A stretch of 14,092 nucleotides of DNA from NCBI GenBank assembly GCA_964519805.1, contig CAZFKN010000083.1, positions 1-14,092 of the forward strand, written 5' to 3'. The DNA is from DASQPE01 sp964519805. Its GTDB lineage: Bacteria; Gemmatimonadota; Gemmatimonadetes; Gemmatimonadales; GWC2-71-9. Made by a program: the position numbers and the translations under genes. Position 1 is the first letter of the stretch. Each line of letters opens with the position of its first letter. The notes under the pieces are model-generated. The model did not search any database, was not told the DNA's origin, and worked only from the letters and a program-made list of their open reading frames with translations. Shown here in pieces: positions 6,082-11,752 of the stretch.

Positions 6082-6462
6082 TCAGGGAACCGGTGGCGGA
6101 GGGGGACGATCGCGGCGGCGCTGCTCGAACTCCTGGCGGAGCTGGGCGAACTTCTCCCGCTGATCAGGATCGAGCTGGGCTTCGATCTCCTTCCCGATCA
6201 CGTGCTGCAACGAATCGAAGCGTGGGCGGAACGCCTTCCAGACTGAATCCAGCTCCGGCCGGTGACGCTCGAGCACTGCCCGTACGCTGTCGCGCTGGGC
6301 ATTCCGAAGGTTCAGGCGGCGGCCCAGCATCTCCACCGCCCGATCCGTGGTGGGCCGCCCACCCCGCTTGGGGCCGAGCACCCTGGGCGCGGCAATGCCG
6401 ACACCCACACCCGCGACGAACACAACGATGAGCAGCAACGTCGCGCGCCAGCGGGTGGTCAT
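6082..6462 (-). CDS. Membrane-anchored Spy/CpxP/CnrX-like periplasmic protein
   Basis: This 126-residue protein has one N-terminal membrane anchor (residues about 8-26) and then an all-helical charged periplasmic part ending in a Pro run. The helices carry the pattern of the Spy/CpxP and 'metal resistance/periplasmic heavy-metal sensor' group: Leu-x-Leu-x-x-x-Gln (50-57), a long amphipathic helix (56-90), then Leu-Asp-Pro-Asp-Gln-Arg-Glu-Lys-Phe (97-105). Spy and CpxP are chaperones or stress sensors; CnrX is an anchored metal sensor that controls an ECF sigma factor through its anti-sigma. Only two histidines (67 and 87) and no cysteine are present, so strong metal binding is uncertain. The ATG at 6462 has GGAGG five bases upstream and overlaps the anti-sigma stop by four bases. 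Position directly after a sigma/anti-sigma pair suggests it is the signal-sensing or output component. Confidence 0.85.
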   Translation of the reverse strand: MTTRWRATLLLIVVFVAGVGVGIAAPRVLGPKRGGRPTTDRAVEMLGRRLNLRNAQRDSVRAVLERHRPELDSVWKAFRPRFDSLQHVIGKEIEAQLDPDQREKFAQLRQEFEQRRRDRPPPPPVP

Positions 6463-6845
6463 TGCGCCTCCAGCAGCGGGGAGAGCAGCAGCTGGGGATC
6501 GAGCTGTGCATCGGCGGAGAACAATTCGGACGGCGCTTCCGCCGGCCGCAGGGCCTCGGCAAGCGATGCCGTGCCGGACCGATGCTCGACCACGCGCGCC
6601 CCGAGTAGCGCGCAGAACAGCAGGGCAGCCGCGGCGGCGATGCCCGGACGGAACCAGCCGTCGGGCACGCTCCACTCGGTGCGGGTCCGCCACACGGGCA
6701 TCGGCTGCCGGCCCAACCCGGCCTGGCGCGCCGCCGCCTGCATGCGGACGACGAAGTCGTGATTATTCCCCTGCACCAAGTGCTCGCGCAGAAGCCGACC
6801 GAGGGCCGGATCCGGGCGATGATCGAACGAGTCAGAGTCTTTCAT
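6459..6845 (-). CDS. Single-pass membrane anti-sigma factor (putative)
   Basis: This 128-residue protein has a charged cytoplasmic N-terminal part (1-63), one transmembrane helix (about 66-86) and a short acidic periplasmic tail (87-128). This topology, together with its place directly after an ECF sigma gene with an ATGA overlap, marks it as the cognate anti-sigma. The zinc-binding His-x3-Cys-x2-Cys motif of the ZAS class is absent; the only cysteine lies within the membrane helix. It therefore belongs to the non-zinc kind, as CnrY does, or to a Gemmatimonadota-type family I cannot name. The start ATG has an excellent AGGAGG ribosome binding site within the sigma coding sequence. Function is inferred from context and topology rather than from a recognised domain. 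Confidence 0.78.
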   Translation of the reverse strand: MKDSDSFDHRPDPALGRLLREHLVQGNNHDFVVRMQAAARQAGLGRQPMPVWRTRTEWSVPDGWFRPGIAAAAALLFCALLGARVVEHRSGTASLAEALRPAEAPSELFSADAQLDPQLLLSPLLEAQ

Positions 6846-7537
6846 CCCACCTCCTCGAGAAAGGGCGCCAATAGCACGCGCAGGTTCCGCCGCGCGTGAA
6901 AGACATCCGAGCGGACGGTGCCCTCCGGGACATCGAGCAACTCGGCGATCTCACCGTGAGAATAGCCTTCGGCGTCGAACAGTGTAACAGCCACCCGCGC
7001 CCGCTCCGGCAGCGTGGCGAGGGCCTCGGCCAGGCGCGCCCGCAGCAGGGCGCGCCCGGCTTGGCGGTCCGGTGGCGCGTCGCGGCTGGTCTCGTCGCCG
7101 CCCAAGGCCTGGGTCTGGCGGACGGTCCGCCGGCGGCGGAGATCACGCGCCGCGTTGAGGACGATCCGCATCAGCCATGGTCGGAACGGCCGCCGAGGAT
7201 CGAAACGCCCGATCGAGCGCCAGGCTGCCAGGAGCCCGTCCTGTACTGCATCGTCCGCATCGTTGGCGTCTCGCAGGACGACCCGTGCAAGGCGCCGAGC
7301 CGCCGGACCGTGCTCGGCGACCATGCGCCCAAAAGCCTCCTCGTCCCCGTTGACGAGGCGGGCTACCAACTCTGAATCGGGCACACCAGGCATACGCGGG
7401 GAGATGCTGATTCGTTGCGTGATCTCACGTCCCCGCGCCGAGGCGGCCGTCTCCCGCGTCGCCGGTGCATCCGGGGGAGCGGTCGGCAAGACCGCCGGCG
7501 GCAGCGGGAGGGCGGTCGGCGGGGCGGCTCGACTCAT
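6842..7537 (-). CDS. ECF-type RNA polymerase sigma factor (sigma-70 family)
   Basis: Region 2 is clear: an acidic Asn-Asp-Ala-Asp-Asp-Ala-Val-Gln-Asp core-binding stretch, then Ala-Trp-Arg-Ser and Phe-Arg-Pro-Trp-Leu-Met-Arg-Ile. Region 4 has Leu-Pro-Glu-Arg-Ala-Arg-Val, Phe-Asp-Ala-Glu-Gly-Tyr-Ser-His-Gly-Glu-Ile-Ala and the recognition helix Pro-Glu-Gly-Thr-Val-Arg-Ser. There is no sigma-1 or sigma-3 region, as expected for an extracytoplasmic-function factor. The start is uncertain. From the ATG at 7393 the protein would be 183 residues, normal for the family, but without a ribosome binding site. From the ATG at 7537 it would be 231 residues with a Pro/Ala-rich extension; that codon has AGGGG five bases upstream, and the extension has high GC at third positions. 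The frame is open up to the assembly gap. It is followed with ATGA overlap by the anti-sigma gene. Target promoters are unknown. Confidence 0.9.
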   Translation of the reverse strand: MSRAAPPTALPLPPAVLPTAPPDAPATRETAASARGREITQRISISPRMPGVPDSELVARLVNGDEEAFGRMVAEHGPAARRLARVVLRDANDADDAVQDGLLAAWRSIGRFDPRRPFRPWLMRIVLNAARDLRRRRTVRQTQALGGDETSRDAPPDRQAGRALLRARLAEALATLPERARVAVTLFDAEGYSHGEIAELLDVPEGTVRSDVFHARRNLRVLLAPFLEEVG

Positions 7538-7567
7538 GGCGACCCCTGTGAGCCGCTGGCCCCGTTC

Positions 7568-7667
7568 NNNNNNNNNNNNNNNNNNNNNNNNNNNNNNNNN
7601 NNNNNNNNNNNNNNNNNNNNNNNNNNNNNNNNNNNNNNNNNNNNNNNNNNNNNNNNNNNNNNNNNNN
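7568..7667. other. Assembly gap of 100 N
   Basis: This is another run of exactly 100 undetermined bases, conventionally a gap of unknown length. It hides the C-terminus of the Gly-rich Spy-like protein and the region upstream of the sigma gene, including any promoter or extra small gene there. Confidence 0.98.
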
Positions 7668-8149
7668 TTCTGCTGATCCTTCGTCAGGAAGGCCAGCGAC
7701 TTGTCGAAGGCCTCGTCCCGCTTGTGCAGATCCTTCCCCAGTCGCTCGAGCACCTTGGCGTGCCGCTGGGCGGCTTCCCGATCGTGATCCTGGAAGGCCG
7801 AGCGCATCGTCTGGCGGGCCACCCGCGCGCTGTCCCGTTGCGGCGCGGTCTCGGCCATCAGGCTGTCCCATCCGTGGCCGTATTGATCGGCCTGGGCGTC
7901 CGAGAGCGCGAACAGCTGCTTGAAGGTACCCGGTGTGGGCGGTCCGTCGATGTCCTCGGGAGATGGGAGCTCGAACGACTGGCCGCCGCCCATCTCCCGC
8001 CCGCCCATGCCCCCGCCCCGTCGCCCGCCACCACCGCCACCCGCAGGGCCATACCCGCCGGCGGGACCGTAGCCGCCGGGGCCCTGGGCGGCGACAACAG
8101 AAGCCGCAGCGAGCATCGCGGCCAGAAGTGCAATGCAGCGGAGCCGCAT
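7668..8149 (-). CDS. Exported Gly-rich Spy/CpxP-like protein, C-terminus lost in gap
   Basis: The visible 160 residues begin with a signal peptide (hydrophobic core 6-20, cleavage after Ala21 or nearby). A low-complexity Gly-rich stretch follows (23-56) with a tandem Gly-Tyr-Gly-Pro-Ala-Gly unit. The rest (about 70-160) is a charged helical domain with Leu-Phe-Ala-Leu-Ser-Asp-Ala-Gln near 79-86 and, just before the gap, Phe-Leu-Thr-Lys-Asp-Gln-Gln. The pair of Leu-(Ser/Thr)-x-x-Gln elements flanking long helices is the hallmark of the Spy/CpxP/LTXXQ group of periplasmic chaperones and stress sensors. The ATG at 8149 has AAGGA upstream at nine bases. It starts 29 bases after the tetR stop, so it is probably co-transcribed with and controlled by that regulator. 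The missing C-terminus is probably short. Confidence 0.8.
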
Positions 8150-8178
8150 GGAGAGGGATCCTTGGTGAGATGAACGCG

Positions 8179-8844
8179 TCAGACGGCGAGCCGTGCTCCG
8201 TCGAGGGCAGCCTCGGGACCACCCCGGTAGGCCGCCAGGCCCGCACGCGCGAGCCAGTAGACCACCTCCGCGATCGCGTCCCGTACCTTGGGGTCCATCA
8301 TGGCCTGCGCCTCCCGCTCGGGGAGGAGATGGCGGACCTGCTGGAAGGCGAGGCATTGGCCGACCAGCCAGATGCCCAGCATGCTCAGCTCGCCGCGGGC
8401 CGCGTCGGCGCCCAGCACGTCGCCGGCGACCCGGCTGGCGGCCGCGACGAAGGGCACCTGATACCCGGAGGGCCGGGTGAGCGCCCGGCTGGACCGCTCC
8501 AGCGTATCCCACGCAAGAAGTCGCGCCCGCTGGAGATCGAGCGTGTCGTCGTTGGCCCCGCACACGAGTGCGCGCACGAATCGGTGCAGCCGCTCGTCCG
8601 GCGCATCGAGGCCGCTCGCTGCCGCCGGTGCCTCTCCCGCGGCCTCGGCAAACGCGGAGTGGACGACCTCGGCGTAGAGGCCGTCCTTGCCGCCGAAATG
8701 GTAGCTGATTGCCGCGATGTTGGTTCCCGCCCGGCCGGCGATTTCGCGGATGGTGGCGCCGTGGTAGCCGACCTCGGAAAACACGGCCAGGCCGGCGTCG
8801 AGCAGGCGGAGGCGGGTCTGATGCCCGGTGATGTCTTCGGTCAC
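8179..8844 (-). CDS. TetR/AcrR-family transcriptional regulator (CecR/DUF1956-like C-terminal domain)
   Basis: This 221-residue regulator has the TetR N-terminal helix-turn-helix (residues about 10-55): Ala-Gly-Leu-Ala-Val-Phe-Ser-Glu-Val-Gly-Tyr, then Thr-Ile-Arg-Glu-Ile-Ala, and the recognition end Ile-Ser-Tyr-His-Phe-Gly-Gly-Lys-Asp-Gly-Leu. The C-terminal ligand domain, with Gly-Gln-Cys-Leu-Ala-Phe-Gln-Gln-Val-Arg (162-171), resembles the CecR/YbiH type. The GTG start at 8844 is supported by GGAGG four bases upstream. It heads a minus-strand operon containing the Gly-rich Spy-like gene and possibly the sigma cluster beyond the gap. It is divergent from the S41 protease gene, so the shared 208-base region is the natural place for its operator. 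In the family it would repress itself and neighbours until a small ligand binds. The ligand is unknown. Confidence 0.93.
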   Translation of the reverse strand: MTEDITGHQTRLRLLDAGLAVFSEVGYHGATIREIAGRAGTNIAAISYHFGGKDGLYAEVVHSAFAEAAGEAPAAASGLDAPDERLHRFVRALVCGANDDTLDLQRARLLAWDTLERSSRALTRPSGYQVPFVAAASRVAGDVLGADAARGELSMLGIWLVGQCLAFQQVRHLLPEREAQAMMDPKVRDAIAEVVYWLARAGLAAYRGGPEAALDGARLAV

Positions 8845-9052
8845 GGTCCCTCCGAGTCCAAGCGGATGCGCAGCGGTGATTCGTGAGAGAGTACGCGCGA
8901 CGCCGCCCGTGCGTTGGGGGATCGGTGATGCGGCTCACACAGGTGTCGCGTTTTTGACGGCGAAAATGGTGCGCACTTTGCTTAGGTTAGACGGCGAGTC
9001 GATTCCTTCCGGGTTCCGCCGCAACGTATGGGTCAGGAGGTCCTCGTCCACC
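8845..9052. promoter_or_regulatory. Divergent promoter region between tetR and the S41 protease gene
   Basis: This 208-base region must hold promoters for both directions. On the plus strand a TTGACG (8954-8959) is a good -35, but the best -10 at 17 bases (TTTGCT, 8977-8982) is only moderate. Short palindromes ACAC-N2-GTGT (8937-8946) and GTGCGCAC (8969-8976) flank and overlap it and could be part of a TetR operator. Neither is long enough to be sure. The AGGAGG ribosome binding site of the protease gene is at 9035-9040. Confidence 0.45.
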
Positions 9053-10675
9053 ATGTCCTCGTTCGATCTGTCGTTTCGTCGCTCGGTCCGTCGCCGCTTC
9101 CCCCGGCTCCGCCTCACCCGTAATCGAATCGTGGCGCTCGCCTTCGCCGGCGGCGCCGCGCTCGCGAGCGGCGCGTGGCTGATCCGCCCGGCGCCGGCCG
9201 CCGCACCCGGTGCGTCCGCCTACGCCAAGGCCCGCGTATTCGAGGAGGCGCTCACGCTCCTTCGCGCGCACGCCGTGGATACGCTGAACGAAGGCGACCT
9301 GTACCTGCAGGCCACCGAAGGCGTCGTAAAATCGCTGCATGACCCGTGGGCGGCGCTCCTGGTGGGTGACAGCTACGACCACTTCAAGGCGCGAATGGAC
9401 GGGTTGGTCCCCGGCGTCGGCCTCGAGCTGGAAACCCGCGGCGGGTCGCTCTCCGTGGCGCGGGCCGTGGCCGGCTCCTCGGCGCAGCGCGCGGGACTCC
9501 GCCCGGGCGACAGAGTCCTCGCCGTCGACGACAGCACGACCGACGGCTGGTCGGTCGAGCGGCTCCGGAACGCACTCCGAGGACCCGAGGGCAGCACGGT
9601 GCGGCTGGTGGTCGAGCGCCGTGGCGGAGACTCGGCGTTCGCGGTCGCCCTGAAGCGCGCACCGGTCCGGGAGCCGGCCGTGCGGCCCGGCGTCATGCTG
9701 GGCGACGGGATTGGCTATCTGGCGGTCACCGCCATCAACGGCCGGGCCGCGGACGAGCTGGCGCAGGAGATCGACGCGCTGGCCGCCCACGGGCTCCGCG
9801 GGCTGGTGATCGATCTGCGAGGCAACCCCGGAGGTCTGGTCCAAGAAGGCACCCGCCTGGCCGAGCTGTTCCTCGATCCGGGACAGGTCGCTGCCGTGAC
9901 CGAGGGTCACGAGCGGGAGGTCTTCCGGGCGCGACGTACGCAGCGCTGGCCCGATCTTCCGCTCGCCGTGCTCGTGGACGGAGCCACCGCAAGCGCGGCT
10001 GAGGTGGTGGCCGCTGCCTGGCAGGACCACGACCGTGCGATCGTCCTCGGCACCGCCACGTTCGGAAAGGGCGTGGTGCAGCGGACCTACCCGCTGAGCG
10101 GTGATGCGGCCCTTCGGTTCACGACCGCACGCTGGTTCGCACCGAGCGGTCGATGGATTCAAAGGGGCAGCCGGCCGGGCGCCACCGCTTACAGGTCCGA
10201 TGCGGGACGTCCGCTGCCCGCGGGGGTGGGGATCGTGCCGGACACGGTCGTGTTCCCAGCCCCAGCCACCGACGCCGACCGGGCCTACGGCGCGGCCGTC
10301 GGGCAAGATCTGGCGGCCTACGACGATGCGCTCGCTGCGATCGCGGTGCACCTCGTGACCAACGGCGAGGTCAGTGGGGACACGACCACCGTGACGCCAC
10401 GCATGCGTGCGATGCTGTTCCAGCGGCTGCAGGGCAGCGGACTGCACGTCTCCGGTCCGCTCTTCACCGCCGCCGCCGCGGCCGTCGATCGCGACCTCGG
10501 CGCGGCGATGACCCGCGCGGCCTGCGGAAGCGAGGCCGCGCTCAGACGGCGACTCGCGGCCGATGACCAGGTGGAAGCGGCGAGGGCGCTCCTGGTCGCC
10601 TACCCGACGGCGCGGGCGGTGCTGACGCTCGGCACAGGGTCGGCGAGCGAGCTGGAGTCGGGAGCCGCACAATAG
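9053..10675 (+). CDS. S41 carboxy-terminal processing protease with PDZ domain
   Basis: This 540-residue exported or membrane-anchored serine protease is of the CtpA/Prc (S41) family. An N-terminal Arg-rich stretch is followed by one hydrophobic anchor (about 25-44). A PDZ domain spans roughly 118-190, with Ala-Gly-Leu-Arg-Pro-Gly-Asp-Arg-Val-Leu-Ala-Val. The protease core has Leu-Arg-Gly-Asn-Pro-Gly-Gly (255-261). The Ser-Lys dyad is Ser314 in Ala-Thr-Ala-Ser-Ala-Ala-Glu and Lys339 in Thr-Phe-Gly-Lys-Gly, spaced 25 residues apart as in Prc and D1 protease. About 160 residues follow the core without a recognised domain. The family trims C-termini of periplasmic proteins and lipoproteins, often in cell-wall control. 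The ATG at 9053 has AGGAGG upstream at a long spacing of 12 bases; no better in-frame start is visible. It is divergent from tetR and ends 43 bases before a strong hairpin. Confidence 0.94.
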   Translation: MSSFDLSFRRSVRRRFPRLRLTRNRIVALAFAGGAALASGAWLIRPAPAAAPGASAYAKARVFEEALTLLRAHAVDTLNEGDLYLQATEGVVKSLHDPWAALLVGDSYDHFKARMDGLVPGVGLELETRGGSLSVARAVAGSSAQRAGLRPGDRVLAVDDSTTDGWSVERLRNALRGPEGSTVRLVVERRGGDSAFAVALKRAPVREPAVRPGVMLGDGIGYLAVTAINGRAADELAQEIDALAAHGLRGLVIDLRGNPGGLVQEGTRLAELFLDPGQVAAVTEGHEREVFRARRTQRWPDLPLAVLVDGATASAAEVVAAAWQDHDRAIVLGTATFGKGVVQRTYPLSGDAALRFTTARWFAPSGRWIQRGSRPGATAYRSDAGRPLPAGVGIVPDTVVFPAPATDADRAYGAAVGQDLAAYDDALAAIAVHLVTNGEVSGDTTTVTPRMRAMLFQRLQGSGLHVSGPLFTAAAAAVDRDLGAAMTRAACGSEAALRRRLAADDQVEAARALLVAYPTARAVLTLGTGSASELESGAAQ

Positions 10676-10718
10676 GGCGACAACGCGGGGAAGCACGCCG
10701 TACGTCCCGTGGAGCAGC

Positions 10719-10748
10719 CCGCCCCGGCGGCACCGGCCGCCGGGGCGG
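10719..10748 (+). terminator. Rho-independent-like terminator of the S41 protease gene
   Basis: A perfect 13-bp GC-rich stem (10719-10731 with 10736-10748) encloses a four-base loop and is followed by AACTTTT. The U-run is short but present. It lies 43 bases after the protease stop and separates it from the next operon. Confidence 0.75.
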
Positions 10749-10767
10749 AACTTTTGGGTAGGTACAT

Positions 10768-10779
10768 GTGTTATAACAC
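10768..10779. promoter_or_regulatory. Perfect palindrome GTGTTATAACAC, candidate operator
   Basis: This 12-base perfect inverted repeat stands out as AT-rich in a GC-rich intergenic region. It is centred about 45 bases upstream of the presumed transcription start and ends four bases before the -35 element. That is a position typical for an activator next to the -35 or for a repressor of the MarR, TetR or GntR type. No regulator gene is adjacent to the operon, so the binding protein would be encoded elsewhere, or be the TetR protein at 8179-8844. Confidence 0.6.
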
Positions 10780-10783
10780 GCGA

Positions 10784-10813
10784 TTGCCATACCGACACCC
10801 GACCGGATAGAAT
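10784..10813 (+). promoter_or_regulatory. Strong sigma70-type promoter giving a leaderless message
   Basis: TTGCCA (10784-10789) and TAGAAT (10808-10813) each match five of six consensus bases and are 18 bases apart. The -10 ends five bases before the ATG at 10819, so the expected start of transcription is at or next to the A of the start codon. The gene has no Shine-Dalgarno sequence, which agrees with leaderless translation. Confidence 0.7.
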
Positions 10814-10818
10814 CTCTC

Positions 10819-11751
10819 ATGACCACGCCGACCTCCCCGACCACTGCGTCGTCCACGCCCAACACGCTCGCCTACGGTATCGTCCCGGCGGGTTACCGCC
10901 TGCCGGCGGGGACCCGGGTCGGTCCCGTCCGGTTGCAGGTGGCCGACCTGGCCCGCTCGCTCGCCTGGTACGAGCGGGTGCTCGGCCTCCGGATCCTCGA
11001 GCGCGACCCGGGTGTGGCTAAGCTCGGCGCCGAGAGCGGACATGGCGGGACGCTGGTCGAGCTCCACGAGCGGCCCGGTGCCGTGCCTGTCCCGCGCCGC
11101 GGGCGACTGGGTCTCTACCATTTCGCCCTGCTGCTTCCGGATCGCGCCGCGCTCGGCCGCCTCGTCCGGCACTTGGCGCAGATCGATGAATACGCGGGCA
11201 TGTCAGATCACCTCGTGAGTGAGGCCGTGTACCTGACTGACCCGGACGGCCTCGGCATTGAGGTGTACGCCGACCGCCCCCGGAGTGCCTGGCGGCACGA
11301 GGGGCGCCAGCTCGTGATGGCGACGGAGCCGCTCAACGTGGCGGACCTGGTGCGAGCCGCGGGCGACGGGCACTGGTCCGGCATGCCGCCGGGGACGGTG
11401 ATGGGCCACGTCCATCTGTTCGTCGGTGATCTCGAGGCCGCGGAGCGGTTCTATCATGTGGGCCTCGGCTTCGACAAGGTCGTCTGGAGCTATCCCGGCG
11501 CGCTGTTCCTGTCCGCCGGCGGTTACCACCATCACCTGGGCACGAACACCTGGGCGGCGGGCGCGGCGCCCGCCAAAGAGGATGACGCGCGGTTGCTCGA
11601 GTGGGAGCTCCTCTTACCCACCATGGCGGACGCGCGGGCTGCGCTTGCGAGCCTGGAGAAGACGGGCGTCGCCGTGGAGGCGGCGCCGGACGGAGGCCTG
11701 GTACGGGACCCGTGGGGGACGGCGGTGCGCGTAAAGGGAGTGGAGAGCTGA
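10819..11751 (+). CDS. Two-domain VOC protein, CatE-like (catechol-2,3-dioxygenase family)
   Basis: This 310-residue protein has two vicinal-oxygen-chelate modules, like the COG2514/CatE extradiol dioxygenase group. Module 1 (about 32-155) has Val-Arg-Leu-Gln-Val-Ala-Asp-Leu-Ala-Arg-Ser, then Leu-Tyr-His-Phe-Ala-Leu (His101) and Gly-Ile-Glu-Val-Tyr-Ala-Asp-Arg (Glu148). Module 2 (about 195-307) has Gly-His-Val-His-Leu-Phe-Val (His197, His199), the triple His237-239 in Gly-Tyr-His-His-His-Leu-Gly, and Asn-Thr-Trp. These are plausible metal ligands, but which set binds the metal cannot be settled by eye. In the family such enzymes cleave catechol-type rings, though many VOC proteins have other substrates. 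About 25 Ser/Thr/Pro-rich residues precede module 1. The ATG at 10819 has no ribosome binding site and fits a leaderless start. The flavin monooxygenase gene follows one base after the stop, suggesting one pathway: hydroxylation plus ring opening or a related oxidation. Confidence 0.88.
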   Translation: MTTPTSPTTASSTPNTLAYGIVPAGYRLPAGTRVGPVRLQVADLARSLAWYERVLGLRILERDPGVAKLGAESGHGGTLVELHERPGAVPVPRRGRLGLYHFALLLPDRAALGRLVRHLAQIDEYAGMSDHLVSEAVYLTDPDGLGIEVYADRPRSAWRHEGRQLVMATEPLNVADLVRAAGDGHWSGMPPGTVMGHVHLFVGDLEAAERFYHVGLGFDKVVWSYPGALFLSAGGYHHHLGTNTWAAGAAPAKEDDARLLEWELLLPTMADARAALASLEKTGVAVEAAPDGGLVRDPWGTAVRVKGVES

Positions 11752-11752
11752 C

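Noticed and set aside
6842..8938. Single 698-codon minus-strand frame covering the sigma factor, the gap, the Spy-like gene and upstream DNA
   Set aside because: Its upstream part is the wrong frame of tetR, and it crosses the N gap. Only the sigma part and the Spy-like part are real, as separate genes.
8969..8976. GTGCGCAC palindrome as a defined TetR operator
   Set aside because: Eight bases in GC-rich DNA are easily due to chance, and the symmetry does not extend outward. It is mentioned only within the intergenic entry.
8987..10798. 603-codon minus-strand frame opposite the S41 protease
   Set aside because: It is the antisense shadow of a well-supported protease gene in GC-rich DNA and has no recognisable domain.
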